Part shown: in pieces, positions 1-12,438 of the stretch
Position numbering within the stretch: position 1 is the stretch's first letter
Layout of the letters: the number at the start of each line of letters is the position of its first letter
From: Artemisia argyi
Taxonomy: Eukaryota; Streptophyta; Magnoliopsida; Asterales; Asteraceae
Assembly: GCA_030686995.1 (NCBI GenBank)
Contig: CM060709.1
Location: 307,167,857-307,231,856 of the forward strand
DNA length: 64,000 nucleotides
Direction of reading: 5' to 3'
The notes under the pieces: generated by a model
Told to the model about the DNA's origin: nothing
What the model saw: only the letters and a program-made list of their open reading frames with translations
The model's database searches: none
Made by a program: the position numbers and the translations under genes

Positions 1-180
1 ATAGAAATCGAGTCGAGTCGTGCTTGATATGCCGAGTATTTATCGGGTTTGAGCATGAATATGAAAATAATCGAGCTCGAGCTTGAAATATAAAAATCGA
101 CCGACCTCGAATCGAGTTTCGAGCCCGAGTTTTAATATTCGAGTCAAGCTCGAGCTTGGCAGTACTCGGCTCGTTTACAC
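1..180. repeat. TCGAG-rich degenerate repeat at the window edge
   Basis: Overlapping GAGCTCGAG / CTCGAGCTTG words run in both orientations and end with CTCGGCTCGTTTACACC. This style is common in decayed short DNA transposons of plants. The left boundary is outside the window, so no family is assigned. Confidence 0.4.
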
Positions 181-217
181 CCGCAGTTAGGGTTTAGCGT
201 TTTCCCGTAGTTAACAA

Positions 218-218
218 C

Positions 219-291
<73 letters not shown>
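218..291. repeat. (TTA)n microsatellite
   Basis: About 24 uninterrupted ATT/TTA units followed by a TTTTATTTAT-type tail. Confidence 0.95.
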
Positions 292-292
<1 letters not shown>

Positions 293-479
293 TTATTTAT
301 TTTATTTTATTTATAAAACATCACTTCATTAGAAAATCATAGGATTTACAAGAAATTAGAGGGGAGCCGAGAAACAAGCTCGGCCCTCACTCCTTTAGCA
401 ATATCAAAGCCAATCCTACTAAAAATATGATCAGCGGCACGTGCTCCATTGCCCTGAGTCAACAAGAATCTACGGACGC

Positions 480-533
<54 letters not shown>
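480..533. repeat. (TAT)n microsatellite
   Basis: About 18 uninterrupted TAT units. The tyrosine run it would encode is not evidence of a gene. Confidence 0.95.
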
Positions 534-535
<2 letters not shown>

Positions 536-544
536 GTAGAGTTA

Positions 545-1170
545 TTTTACATAACAAACTTTTCTTAAGGAATTATCCCCACCATCCATCTAAAAAGAAA
601 TTAATGGTTTAGATTAAAAGCATTTTAATATTTCACAAATTTTTTATAATTTAAATATCTTTTAAACCGTTAATCGTTAAGCGAAAATAATTACACCATC
701 GCGACGAGTATTTAATTATCTTTCTATATACAGGCACTTTGATATACTTTCAGAAAAAAAAAAAACATTTTTTTCACTTTTTTTTTCGTGGCCGAAAAAA
801 TCATATGTGATATATCACATGTGATATTACATATCACATGTTATATTAGTGTAATATCACATGTGATTTTTTCAGCCAAAAAAAAAAAAAAAAAAAAAAA
901 AAAAAACGTGAAGAAAATGAAAAAAAAAATATTTGTCGAAAATATATCAAAGTGCCTATCTATAGAAAGATTAGAAAGATAATTAAATGCTCGTCGTAAC
1001 AGTATATTTTTTTTCGCTTAACAATTAACGGTTTGAAAGATATTAATATTTAAAAAAAAAAAGATGAAAGTGGGTTTTTTAAATTGTTATGATTAATTTC
1101 ATCCATTTGATTAAATAAAGATGGAGGGTGGAGATGTAAAAAAGTTTGGTACTCAAATGATCTTAAATCT
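545..1170. mobile_element. Fold-back MITE (long imperfect inverted repeat)
   Basis: The left arm (about 550-750) and right arm (about 940-1165) are reverse complements over roughly 180 bp. Matching landmarks in order are ACAAACTTTT, CCACCATCCATCT, ACCGTTAAT near GTTAAGCGAAAA, GACGAGTATTTAATTATCTTTCT and CACTTTGATATA. The centre (about 797-865) is itself a nested palindrome built from ATATCACATGTGATAT words. There is no coding capacity. The exact ends and target-site duplication could not be fixed by eye. Confidence 0.7.
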
Positions 1171-1919
1171 TATCTTTTATATAATAAAACAAAACCCCTA
1201 TTTGGTACTTTCGTATTTCGGAAAAAAGAATATTTCCTTATTAGGTAATATTTTAAAAAATATTATTATTTTTTAATTTAAAATTTTAAAAATTTGTTTT
1301 GTTGATATACAACGCAAGTAGAAGATAAATACAAAAAAATATATATAAGATGTCATACTATACAAGTAGAAGATATATATACAAAAAAAAATATAGATAA
1401 TATGCAAATAACAACAGGATTAAAATTTTTAAATGATTATATTTAATAATAAACAAATATAATTAAAAATTATAAATCAAACAAAAAAAAGATTAAATTA
1501 TTTATTTTTTAAGAAATGAAAATATATCATTAAAAAAGTTTTAAAAAAAACCCATGCATGCATGAGTATTATAACTAGTTATTATTATTATCTTTTCTCT
1601 CAACCATTGTAACACATTCGATCTATTCTTTTAATTGCTTTTTTTCTACTTTTTATCTAATTAAAAATCCACAAAACACACGTAACAACCAATAAATAAT
1701 ACTCTCCCATTTAAACATCTCTCACTTCTTTATTTCGGGACTTAAATGCCCAAGTTCCAAGGGAAAAAGATTCCAATTTTCCCGCAAAGTGAGATGGGAC
1801 ATTACGCCGCTTCCTTGACATGGCCTCCTGCATGCTTCCCAAATGCACACTTGTTAGTGTTTACATTTTTATTTTGAATTACCTTAAAATAAGTGTCAAT
1901 TTCGTATTAAAAGAGACTA
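1171..1919. other. AT-rich intergenic stretch, nothing recognised
   Basis: AT-rich DNA with A-runs and no reading frame, RNA gene or inverted repeat that I can support. Confidence 0.6.
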
Positions 1920-2641
1920 TCTATACTACCTATAAAGCAAAAATGGTCAAAAGGTGAAAGTGAAAAAGTCAAGAAAGTGAAATGTGAAATGTTGAAAAAC
2001 ATATATAAAGAAATATTAAAATGCATTTAATACTCTTATTAAAATACTCCGTTACTTAAAAGTACAATGATTTATACACATTGTACAACCAATTAAAACA
2101 ATTAATACAAATCACAAACCGGGTTGACCTGGGACGCTTCAAACCCGACGGGTTGAACCGGTTTAATTTGACCCGTTTTCGACCTAACCTATCAAGCTGA
2201 CCCGGTTTAAATCGACCAAATTTTTGACCGGAACGGTTCAACCAGTTGAACCACCCGGGTCAAACCGGGTTTCAAAATATTATGATTAATTCCCAAATCT
2301 TCAAACTTTTATTATTTTTCATTTATAACCAATTAAAACAATTAATACAAATCACAAACCGGGTTGACCCGGGACGCTTCAAACTCGACGGGTTGAACCG
2401 GTTTAATTTGACCCATTTTCGCCCAACCTAGCAAGTTGACCCGGTTTAAATCGACCAATTTTTTGACCGGAACGGTTCAACCGGTTGAACCACCCGGGTC
2501 GAACCGGGTTTCATAACATTATGTTTAATTCTCAAATCTTCAAACTTTTATTATTTTTCATTTATAACTTATAAACTTTTTTTTACCAATAAACTATTTG
2601 TCGCTATAAAATCCCGTTGCTATGCACGGGTACTCGTCTAG
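1920..2641 (+). mobile_element. Non-autonomous Helitron, 722 bp
   Basis: The 5' end is TC (TCTATACTACCTATAAAGC), a typical plant Helitron start, and is preceded by A. The 3' end is CTAG (2638-2641) followed by T, which fits insertion between A and T without a target duplication. About 10 nt before CTAG is the GC-rich hairpin CCCGTTGCTATGCACGGG, the usual Helitron terminator. No Rep/helicase is encoded. Most of the interior is a two-unit tandem repeat. Confidence 0.88.
2088..2565. repeat. 239-bp tandem repeat, two units, inside the Helitron
   Basis: Unit 1 is about 2088-2326 and unit 2 about 2327-2565, around 95% alike. Each carries a GC-rich block rich in GGTTGACCC, GGTTGAACCGG and ACCCGGGT words and an AT-rich block. 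The small ORFs over it on both strands come from this composition. Confidence 0.9.
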
Positions 2642-3776
2642 TAGTTAACAAATATATATTTCATTTGCAGAGAGCGTAGTTCACATGTTTTACAAAAACT
2701 TTATGCATTTTTAAACAAGAATACAAAACAATGTGTCGAACCCCCAACCTTCGCATCACAGTTACATGTACCTGGCAGCTAAGTCACCCGGGACACTGTA
2801 AACAAATGCCCATGTGACACAAGGTTCAATCTTTGTTCCTTTCTTTTGTCTTGGCCTACATTTGTATGAGGATGTTAATGTCATGAAAATGAAAGATAGA
2901 TAATATGAATGGAATACCAGTTGATGTGACAAATATAAAAGTAGAGTAATTTTTATTCTATAGTTTCTTATATGGTTCATGAAATGTGGCGTCGAATTTT
3001 GTCTTCGAAGAGATCATTATTTAGGTTTCAAAAACCTGCGAGACATTTGAAGGGACACATAAGAACAGAATCGTTGATAATCTATTGCTTTTCAAAAAGA
3101 AAAAAGAATAGAATTGTTGAAGTTGGCGAAGTTGCAATGGACGATGTTTGTCAAATTGGGCCATCTTATATTCTTCTTCTTGACATTTCTAACATCATAC
3201 TCACTCACTTTAACTATATGCCTTGTGTAAACCAAATAATATGCTTTCATTCTATACTGACTTTGATCATTGAACTTCTTAGTTGTCAATGATTCAATGA
3301 CTGTTGACTACAAAATATTCTGCCCAACAAAGTGCTCAACACCTAAGAGTCGAAAATATATTGTCAATCCTTGTCACAGTCAGGGGGGGGGGGGGGGGGG
3401 TGATTCATAGTTGATTGTGAAGCAACAAAGACTTCTCTAAACACTTAGAGTAAAATTACAAATTTGTGCAACTTGAGCCGTTTGTTACTAAACAAATACT
3501 ATTAAGCATTGTCGTCACCTATTGCTTGATACCTCATATATGACTCAAAAACCTCATCAATAGATAGGCAAGTACAAAAATCTGGTGGGTGAATCGAAGT
3601 TCTTGACAAATACCAGGCTTGACATGGAATATAGGATTTAACGTCTTAGCCAATATATGTCGTCTCCTATAAGTCCTCATTGGGAGGCCACTTTACACAC
3701 ATTGAGATATATGAACGACACAATTATTTAGTGGTGAAACTTTACACAAACTAAATACCTTTACTCAAAATCAAAA
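2642..3776. other. Intergenic sequence 3' of the TPR gene
   Basis: No exon is recognised. It includes an uninterrupted run of 18 G at 3383-3400. The part next to 3777 should contain the TPR gene 3' UTR, but I could not pick a poly(A) site. Confidence 0.5.
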
Positions 3777-6435
3777 TTATTGTCTCGAGTAGCGATCTAC
3801 AATTGCCTTGGCTCCCTCTGGTGCAAAGAATCGAGCCTGTAAATTAACAAGTAGCAATCACTTTTGTGAGGAAAAAAAAAGACTGGGAAAATGATGTTCT
3901 ACATCCTGTTCTAGCATGTGATAGTGATACAGTTTACAATAGTGCACTTTTGCTTGTTATAGTGTGTGGATGGTATTAAAACATTAATACTCACTTGTAT
4001 AAACATCCTCTCTGCATCTCCAGTTTTTCCGTTTGCTTTTAAAATAATTCCCTGCAGAGGTTTAAGCTTCGTTATATAAACCAAACCATAGAAAAGTAAA
4101 AATGAAGATACTTAAAATGTAAAGGTCAACATGCAATTATGGCTATGTAACCATGTTCTGCAGTACTCTGTCATACTCAGCAACATAACAAGTATCAGGA
4201 TTAAACAAGGTTAACATTTCAAACCAAGCACATAGCTAAAACTATCTGCTTAGTCAGTTAGTTGGAAATATAAATCATGAACAATGACATCCGAATTCAT
4301 CTAATCATCTTTTTCATCGAAGAATATTGTATCAGCATAACAGCATTTATGTCAAAAGATAGTAAAATGAGGCACTGCAGTTTGGACGTGTGAGGTGCAG
4401 ATCATTTAGAAGATTAAAAGAAATTAGGAATGAGGGAACGTGGTTAACCTTAGCTAAATAACCACGGAAATCATCTGGGTGGCTAGAGATGAGTTGATCA
4501 TATACAGCCACAGCATCGCTCACATGGCCCCAGTCCGAGTATGATTTTCCAAGAAGTAATTCAACCTAAGAAAATACATGTCAAAGAAAATGATCATTTG
4601 AAGAAAGTTACATCAGATACAAAGATTAAATCTGCACTAAATATTACCCCTTTCCCCGTTGCCTTGGTGGAATGGATTGTTAGGTATGGGCTTAATTAGT
4701 CATCCATTTGTTTATCACTATCAAACGTTTAGCTTTATCTTGTTTCAGGTATATATCTATTTATAAATAACGTAGAGATGGGCTACGTCAGTGATAAAAT
4801 ATAGACATATTGCTTATGAAATTGTATACTTTGAAAGTTATGTATGATGAAACTATCATTTACGTGTAATAAACATAGGTGGGTTGTTCTGCAAAGAAGC
4901 AACTCACTTGGATAGGATCTAACTGAGATTCCGTATCTGTTGGACTACCATCAGCTCCATTGTTTTTCTGATTTTCCTTTTCTCTTTGCAGACTGTCACG
5001 AGTTGCCAGAAGGATCTTTACAGCCTGAATAAGTAGGTACAATGTTAATAACATTTTCACTATCAACTGCCCCATGAATAATGCATTCTTTAAATATTCG
5101 TCAAAAATAGCAATTTTCTTGGAGCAAGGAGAGTAGCAATGTAGCAATTACATGACAAGACGTACCTGATCCGGTTTCTTAGCAGCAAGCAATGAATTTG
5201 TGAGACCACGAAGAACTTCAAAATCCATTTTATGTGATATCTGTTATGCAAATGAAAATAACTGTTGACAGTATTATAAAACCTGCTTTCAAAGTTACTA
5301 CGTAAGAAATAAACTCACTATTGGCTAAAGAGCTATACTTATGTGCATACTGACCTTTGCTGAAGTCCTATAAGCAGCAGCACTACCTTCATAGTCCTTT
5401 AATTCATATTTTACTGCTCCAAGTACACGATAAGGCTCAGGGTCACTAGGTTTCATCTGATAATCAAATATTATAATCAGACATTATCAGATGTACTAAA
5501 ATCTAGTGCGGATTGTCATCTATTTGAACATGACTTATCACGACCAACCTTGGTTAGATCTTCAAGCATAGATGCTGCCCGGGTATACTCTCCCAGTTCT
5601 GTTAAGGTTACAGCTGCTCCCTGCATGCACAGATATACATTTGCCTTATTTGAAGAAACTTTCAGTTTAACTTACTTGATATTTCAACAGATATATTTTG
5701 ACTCACTTCACGAGCAACAAGATCATCTGGGGAGACACTAAGTGTCGTCTCATATTGCTGTAGTTGTTTCTGCAACAAATGAAAAGATACATTTTCAGAA
5801 CATTGGTTATCTTATCATACGAAGCAACGTTTTTATATGACAATAACCAATTATTCGATTTTAAATGAAGTGAACTGTTTTCCAAACAGTAACCTTTGTT
5901 TTATTGTCATTATGAACTTTACCTGAAGTTTTTCTTTCTCTTCTGGTGACAATGTGTTCTGTACTATAGCGGAATCATTACTCGAATTTACACTGCATAC
6001 TTAAAACAATGCTAATTATGCGAAATTCTAGATACCGAGAACCATTTTACTTAAAAGTAATAACTCACTATCCCATACCTTCCAGAAGGGAGAAAATCTC
6101 CGAGAGCAAATACCAACCCAAACACAACGACAGCAACTCCTACTCCAATCTACATGATTCCATTTTAGATTTTCAATACCACAATATGTTAACTGGAACT
6201 TCATTCATGGTATATAAAACGATAAATTATTACAGAAGTCGCCACCTTAGTACCAAGTCCAATTTTGCTAGGCTCTGATTCAATTGGAGCATCATAGTCG
6301 ATAGTTCCATATATATTCTTCTCTTCAGTTTTTTTCTGGTTCAATGCTGACCTAAGTGGATACAAACAAATCTCCATGACGCAAAATTTATAGCACTCCA
6401 AGAGTACAATGGACTAACATATAGTCTAGTTTAAC

Positions 6436-6485
<50 letters not shown>

Positions 6486-8196
6486 ACTAGGTTTACTAGA
6501 ACAGTTACCGGAGCATATAATGAGTAATCAAATCAAAAATTAAACAGGACATTACAAAGTCATATGAAAACTGAATGATTCTGTGAATAGCATGCTAAAG
6601 AAGAAAATATGTAAGTGAGATACCTTTTGACCGCCTGAAGCCTTTCCTCAAACTCAAGATCGGAGGGAAAACTTTTGGGTGTTCCTTCTGTTCTAGAATT
6701 TGTTGCAGGTGCCTCTGAAGGAAAAGTTTCAAGAGTTATTAGTAGTGGATTAAAAGTACAAAGATATTTCTTGACAGACTTTTTAAACACATATAAAATC
6801 ATGTCATTTTGATACACTAAAAGTTATTTCATACAAGGTGCAGCATTTGAGTTGGTTTTAAAGTACACGAGTGACACAAAGATACATGTTATAGAATGAA
6901 ATCACGTACGATTGGGTATAGAACCAGGTTGCTGCGATATTGATTTCCTGCAATTTTTAACAACAGAAAGTGGAAGTCAAAGATAGAGATTAATCTTTAA
7001 GTGGGCATAGACACGCCTATAGCTTTAATAAGATTAAAAAATCATTGAAAAAAGTAAACAGAATTTGTTTAGATGACAGCTTTTGCTTTGATTTTGGAAA
7101 CATAAGCATCAAAAGAAAAGTTATATAGGGTGTTTGGGATTCCTTATAAGCACTGTTTATCTACTTATTGTGATAAAGCAATAAGCAATTGACGTTTAAA
7201 GCATTTGGATGGCTTATCTAAACTTCTTATATTGTTATTTATGAGTTTTGAAAGTGCATTTTAAAGTTGTTTATTCCAAGTTGCTTAATTCAAAAGGCAA
7301 TAAGCAGTTTTAATAACGGGGTGTTTGGGTAAAGCTTAATGGCGGTGTTCAATAACTTATTGTCTTTGAGTAAAGTTTATCTAGAAATCTTATTAGTTTA
7401 TCTGCATGGTGTAAAAAAGCCAATAAGCTTAAGCTCCAAATTTGGATCTTTTTCGAGATGCATAAGCTCTTAATATCAAACAAAACAACTAGTAAACCAA
7501 AATTACCCTTTACGCTTAAATGTAATGGACCATTTATTAATGCAAATAATTCTATACAAGGACAGTTAGTTACGCCTCACATCTACTACTAAATTTGCTA
7601 AAATTAACTACCCCTGTGTGACCTAGTAGCAAAAGGCTTGTGACTATCATCACTAAAATATGAGAGGTCTCAAGTTCAATTCTTTCAACTTGCAAACAAC
7701 CCATAAGTGGCCTCACCAACCTCCAGAAAAGGGCATGCTTTACCCGGTTACCATAGTTAACAAAAAAAAAAATAATAATAATAAATAAATAAAATAATAA
7801 TAAAACAAAATAAAAATAAAAAATAAAAAACTAAAATTGGCATAAAGTACCTCCTTGGTGACGTGGCACCACCCTTACCCCCATCCTTTGCACCTGAAAC
7901 CTGAACATTAAACAAGATAAGCACATTCCAACTTCCAACCAATAAATCAAAAGGCATCATAGAAATAAACAAAAAGAACCAAACCCAGTTTAAGTAAGTT
8001 ATAGTACTACCTTATTAGCAGCTGGTGGGTCCCCAAAACCTCTTCCAGAATTAGAACCAGAGCTGCTACATCGTATGGTACAAGGTTGAAATCTACTAAT
8101 ACTTAATAATCTGGTGTGCTGATGTATATGTGGTCTGGTAATGATGCTGCCATAGTTATGATAATAATGGTATGTAATTAGTGAAGCAGTTGACAT
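3777..8196 (-). CDS. Chloroplast-targeted TPR-like protein, 15 exons, 428 aa
   Basis: Exons, read on the minus strand: 8196-8011, 7900-7851, 6947-6910, 6714-6624, 6351-6234, 6149-6079, 5992-5923, 5769-5707, 5620-5549, 5456-5355, 5240-5166, 5024-4908, 4565-4449, 4051-3995, 3836-3777. Every junction is GT-AG and the phases agree, giving 1287 nt with one stop (TAA 3777-3779). The start is the first ATG of the open frame. Residues 1-45 are rich in S/T/H/R with few acids, like a plastid transit peptide. A linker follows, then a hydrophobic span at about 162-180 (IGVGVAVVVFGLVFALGD), probably one membrane anchor. Residues 209-428 are helical repeats with TPR spacing (e.g. EPYRVLGAVKYELKDYEGSA) and end near ARFFAPEGAKAIVDRYSRQ. 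By memory it resembles a conserved plant TPR family of unknown job (Arabidopsis At1g78915-like). Membrane-bound plastid scaffold is an inference. No exon shows damage, so it is probably functional. Confidence 0.9.
6440..6483. repeat. Poly(T) run in an intron of the TPR gene
   Basis: About 44 T between the exons ending at 6624 and starting at 6351. On the gene strand it is poly(A). It may be the tail of a decayed retroposon. Confidence 0.9.
7605..7830 (+). mobile_element. tRNA-derived SINE in an intron of the TPR gene
   Basis: Pol III-like boxes are visible on the plus strand: an A-box-like GTGACCTAGTAGCAAAAGG (about 7618-7636) and a B-box-like GGTCTCAAGTTCAATTC (about 7668-7684). An A-rich tail with AATAAT units ends it at about 7760-7830. 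The layout matches plant Au-like SINEs. It lies antisense in the intron between the exons at 7851-7900 and 6910-6947. Ends are approximate and no target duplication was established. Confidence 0.6.
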
Positions 8197-9069
8197 TACT
8201 AGTATTTTGGTATCCTGTTTAAGGCTGTAGCAGTGCAAGGAGAAAGTAGAGTAACATATTATGTGTTGACCCTCACAGACTCAAAATCAAAATGTGTAAA
8301 TTAATGTGCGGGTATAATTGTTAACACACTCCAATTTTCCAATTTAGAGTGTGTCAATCAATTTGAAGAGTGTCTAAATTATTAGAATAATCTTCTTATT
8401 TACAATACGGTTATATACTTTAACAGGCTTTTTAGTGTTTTTTTTAAGCTTATTTTAAGACCGAGAAGACTGACAAGTAACACAATCACATATTTAAGAT
8501 ACATTTATAAAGATATGTATTTTTCATTACATTTACTTTTTTATTTAACAAGTAACACAACCATATATTTAAGTTATCTATAAACATATAAGATTGAGTC
8601 CTAAAATTTAATGTGGATGCGTCAAGATTGCATAGAGTACAAGTTACCTAATGCTCAGAATTAAATGCAGAAAATAGAGTTTCATTATGAGGAGGCTTCA
8701 TGCGTAAATACCTTGATTTAATGTTCATGCTTAAGTGATAAGTACATATGAGCTATATTTAGTGTTTCAAATGTAAATGATTGAAACCATACGAAGTGTT
8801 GCTAGCATTTATTTTCATTTAATCATTTGCTCCTTTCATTTGCCTTCAAATAAATGTACAAACCCTTCAACCACCATCATTGAATACTATAAATAACACC
8901 ATTTGGTCTTTGTTAATGATGTGTGTGTGTGTGTGAAACTTTAATTTGTGTGTAGTTTGATGATTTTGTATGAATTACATGTTTGCTGTTAGTTTATTAT
9001 TGTTTGTGTGTAAATTCAGTGCAGCACCAACTAACCAATTTCTTTTCGATCTCTACTTTTTGTTTCTAG
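8197..9069. other. Intergenic, includes the TPR gene promoter side
   Basis: Contains the upstream region of the TPR gene and a short (TG)n run at about 8919-8935. The stretch near 8500-8575 (TATTTTTCATTACATTTAC) is repeated near 20535-20570, so part of it is a dispersed repeat. No core promoter could be pinned. Confidence 0.5.
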
Positions 9070-9148
9070 GCACATGATGAGAATGAAATGGATCGCATGC
9101 TAGCAATTGATGGCATTGAACTCATTGGCATCAATAACCGTAACCTTG
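9070..9148 (+). pseudogene. Indole-3-glycerol-phosphate synthase exon fragment
   Basis: An AG acceptor before 9070 and a GT donor after 9148 frame one exon. It reads HDENEMDRMLAIDGIELIGI followed by NNRNL, a characteristic stretch of the IGPS (TrpC) barrel of tryptophan biosynthesis. No neighbouring IGPS exon is found within several kb on either side, so this is an isolated exon with splice sites kept. It looks like a captured or relic genomic fragment rather than a gene. Confidence 0.8.
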
Positions 9149-10721
9149 GTATGTACCCCATCTGTTTTTATGGCTCAAGATCTGTGAATTAACAAGCTTG
9201 CTAATTAGATAATTAGTTTTGAAATAGATATTGACATGATCATTTTTTTCAGTTAATAGTTTTTCCATATTTTTCCTTATAGTGTGATAAAGTTTTTTTT
9301 GTGTAGCTTCTCTCCTATGGAATTGAATTTAGTTGGTTAATGTAAAATTTCTTCGTCCAATGAAAGTGTACTATGCATATTAATGTTACGTGCAATGGTT
9401 CATGTAGAATATTGACTTGATTAACGCAAGGGGTATACGTGCAAAGGTAAGCAAATGGTTAACTTTCTTGCATGTGAAGTCGGTTGACAGTCCAGCTTTG
9501 AAGTTTATGAAAGACAAATGGATGTTTTGTTGCCTGAGAAGGAACCGAGGGTTAGATCTGCTAACCTATTTTAAAATGTTGGGTTGGTTAGTAGTTTATT
9601 AATGTTATTCTTGCAGGTATTGATAAGTGGTTAGTGACGCTAATGGGGTATATCAAGATGTTGATAACAAAACAAAGTGGAAGATGGAGACGGAGTGGAT
9701 AATATCTCCACATTTATGAAAGAACTGTTAAAAAATTAGGCATGCAAGAAAATGAAAATCATATGTAAACAAGGTTTATAATTAGTGTGACAAAGTTTTG
9801 ATGAATATTAATGGTGGCTTGAATCTTGCTTTTTTTTTTCCCTTCCACTTAACCTGTTTAAGAGGTTGCAATATATCCACCCCATGATACTAGAAATAAT
9901 ACAAAATCAAAGTTGAATTGATGGAAAGTATAACTAGACAAAATTAATATTTTGAGAATTTATTTTAATCTATGTTTTTTTATATGGATTTGAGGGTCTC
10001 TTTATCAATGGTTACTATATGGTATTAATTGAAGTTCACAAATTATTTGTTTTAATTTTGATCTTACAAATATTTATAAAATTTGATGTTGTTATTCATG
10101 AAAAGATGAGTTTTGGTATGTTGGTAAGGACATGAAAGTGAGACTTTGTCGTAATTAGTGGGAAGGGGTAATCTTAGGCTCTGTGTTTTTGTGTCGAATT
10201 CATTTTAATGTGGAGTAACCAAGATACTCAAGATGGAGTCCCATTGCATATTGTACAAGATAGCTAATACTCGAAATTCAATGCAGCCTAATAATAACTA
10301 TACAATCATGAAAGAAGATGAAGTGCAAGGGTTGCCCGAATTAATCACATGACATTTAGTATAGAATTAAAGTTGGTTAGATAAAGTGCAATGGTTGCGA
10401 AAGGTTGCAAGAATAATTAATGATATAACCTAATTCATGCCTATATAAACTGGCCAAAATCACATTTAGTGTGTACATATTCACACATCTTTTAGATCTT
10501 TGATTGTTGGTAGCGGTATGTAAATTCTCTTTTGCAACATTTTGGAGATGATTCACACATCTTTTAGATCTTTGTAATTAACTTGGCCTTCTTTTTTTCT
10601 TAATTTAGTTATCATACGCAAGTACCATGAAACTCACACAAGATAATGCATGCTTAGATAAATGAAACCAAAGACTGGGATACTAACTATTTTCTTTGTT
10701 TCATACATATTTAGGTGATTG
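9149..10721. other. Unassigned sequence with exon-like pieces
   Basis: Between 9410 and 9680 there are short open stretches bounded by GT/AG-like sites that match nothing I know. Sequence at about 10280-10440 is a diverged copy of sequence at about 19430-19570 (shared words AAGGTTGCAAGAATAATT and AATTAAAGTTGGTTA), so it is repetitive DNA. Confidence 0.45.
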
Positions 10722-10795
<74 letters not shown>

Positions 10796-10796
10796 A
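10722..10796. repeat. (TA)n microsatellite
   Basis: About 37 TA units. Confidence 0.95.
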
Positions 10797-10809
10797 CAGG
10801 AGGCGTTAC

Positions 10810-11113
10810 ACGTAGATAAATCAAGAAAACGCCACCTCATTGCCCAGTAATTGTCATTAGCAGCCATGTCATCAATTGTTGCCACGTAAGCAAGTTTTAC
10901 CATTTATTTATTCCCGGTCATCACAAATTTTTGCCACCTAAGCATAGTTTCAATGAATTAACGTAGATAAATCAAGAAAACGCCACCTCATTGCCCAGTA
11001 ATTGTCATTAGCAGCCATGTCATCAATTGTTGCCACGTAAGCAAGTTTTACCATTTATTTATTCCCGGTCATCACAAATTTTTGCCACCTAAGCATAGTT
11101 TCAATGAATTAAC
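10810..11113. repeat. Perfect 151-bp tandem duplication
   Basis: The units 10810-10960 and 10961-11111 are identical in my reading. Each begins ACGTAGATAAATCAAG and ends CAATGAATTA. Identity over 151 bp implies a recent duplication. Confidence 0.92.
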
Positions 11114-11659
11114 GTTTTGCCATTTATTAAATTAAAATTTCGGATTTGTTTTTCAAAAAATGCTACTTGCAGGATTCGAACCTAGGTATTGGCATTCACA
11201 CACAAGTATGTCAACCAGTGGAGCATGTGAGGTAATGTGATTTGATAATTGAAAACAATTATGTCATGCTTTAGTAACTATTGTATTCCCTAATAGATAT
11301 TCATAAAACCTGTAAATTATATAGCATATATCTCTACAACTTAATACCCTAATCTCACGTTCCTTCATAATATACCTTTTCTCCAACCCTAATTTTATTT
11401 TTTCCTCATCCTTTTTGTTCCTCAATTCTCTCACGCTCTTCTTCTTTTTGTGTGTGCAGGTTTGAGAATACAAGGTGTTCTATGGAAGTAGCATGGTAAG
11501 TTTGATCAAGTAACTTAAAACATATTTTAGAATCGTGTTCATGTTTGTGTATTTGTGTTCTTATGGTTGTACCTGGCAGAGTTGCAATCCCAGGCTCTCA
11601 TTCTTTCAACTTAAGTATGTTAAACATAATCCGTACTTATATATGCATACAAACATTGA

Positions 11660-11723
11660 CTGCTCAGCTCTTGTGGCTGCTGTTGTTAGCAGACAGGTCT
11701 CAGTTGTTCATCTCCTGTTGCAG
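11660..11723 (+). pseudogene. Ankyrin-repeat-like exon fragment
   Basis: Reads SALVAAVVSRQVSVVHLLLQ up to a GT donor, with the hydrophobic spacing of the second half of an ankyrin repeat. Only one partial repeat is present and the surrounding frame is closed. It could also be a helical piece of another protein. Confidence 0.45.
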
Positions 11724-11883
11724 GTAAATTTTTTGTTTTTAATTTACAATTATTGCTTATAATATGGACAGTAAATTGATTTATTATCTTGATATGATAC
11801 ATAATGTAGCATGAACTGGTATTTGGCTTATAATCGTAAACAGGGGCGTGTGTGCTTTAATCATTTTTTTTACTATACGAAAG

Positions 11884-11985
11884 TGAGATGGTCTTTGATA
11901 GTCTTGATCGTCTCATCACACCATGGGAAGAGCGTAAAGAATCAGTGGTCGTAGAGGGTGTTCACTTGAGCCTTAACTTTGTGGT
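11884..11985 (+). pseudogene. 2-phosphoglycerate-kinase-like (LPA1-like) fragment
   Basis: Reads [20 protein letters not shown] then [10 protein letters not shown]. From memory this matches the P-loop kinase family related to archaeal 2-phosphoglycerate kinase, whose plant members affect phytate level. A stop follows soon after (codon after VVE). The P-loop itself is absent, so this is an exon fragment and not a working kinase. Confidence 0.6.
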
Positions 11986-12438
11986 AGAATAATTTAAATT
12001 TTATAAAAAAAAGTTTTCCCTTTTAGGCATCTGTTTTTTTTGTAATTTAAGGACTAATGCAAATCAGTCAAGTGTAATCATGAAGGAGAAATTGTTGGCA
12101 TGACAAGGTTGTATGAGAATATGGAGAGTGCAGATGGTGATTCCGAAGTGGTACCATACTCAATTTTTTGGATAATTAGACTGCCTGATAAATCCATATT
12201 TGATTATCGATCAGTTAGTTTTGTGTGAAACTATACAAGTAAGTTACTCTCTTTTTATATATAACATCACCTTTTTTTGGAACAGACCAAAAAGAAGACC
12301 GTTATTAGGTTTTTTTTTGTTGATTTTATATTTCTGCTCAGGACGATCCACAAATCACACGGCACTGTTTTATAGGTATGTGCATAGCCATTTGTGGAAA
12401 TCAGGAAGTAACTTATCAAATGATGATGTACTTGACCA

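Noticed and set aside
427..612. 61-codon ORF with a run of Tyr
   Set aside because: Produced by the (TAT)n microsatellite; no conserved sequence.
2972..3292. 106-codon ORF
   Set aside because: No recognisable domain, ordinary AT-rich composition, overlapping ORF on the other strand.
7129..7500. Possible hAT-like MITE, from two GGGTGTTTGG words in an intron
   Set aside because: The two words are in the same orientation, and neither inverted termini nor a target duplication could be shown.
11165..11240. tRNA-like or SINE B box (minus-strand GGTTCGAATCC)
   Set aside because: A B-box-like word is present, but no matching A box at the right spacing, no cloverleaf and no A-rich tail.
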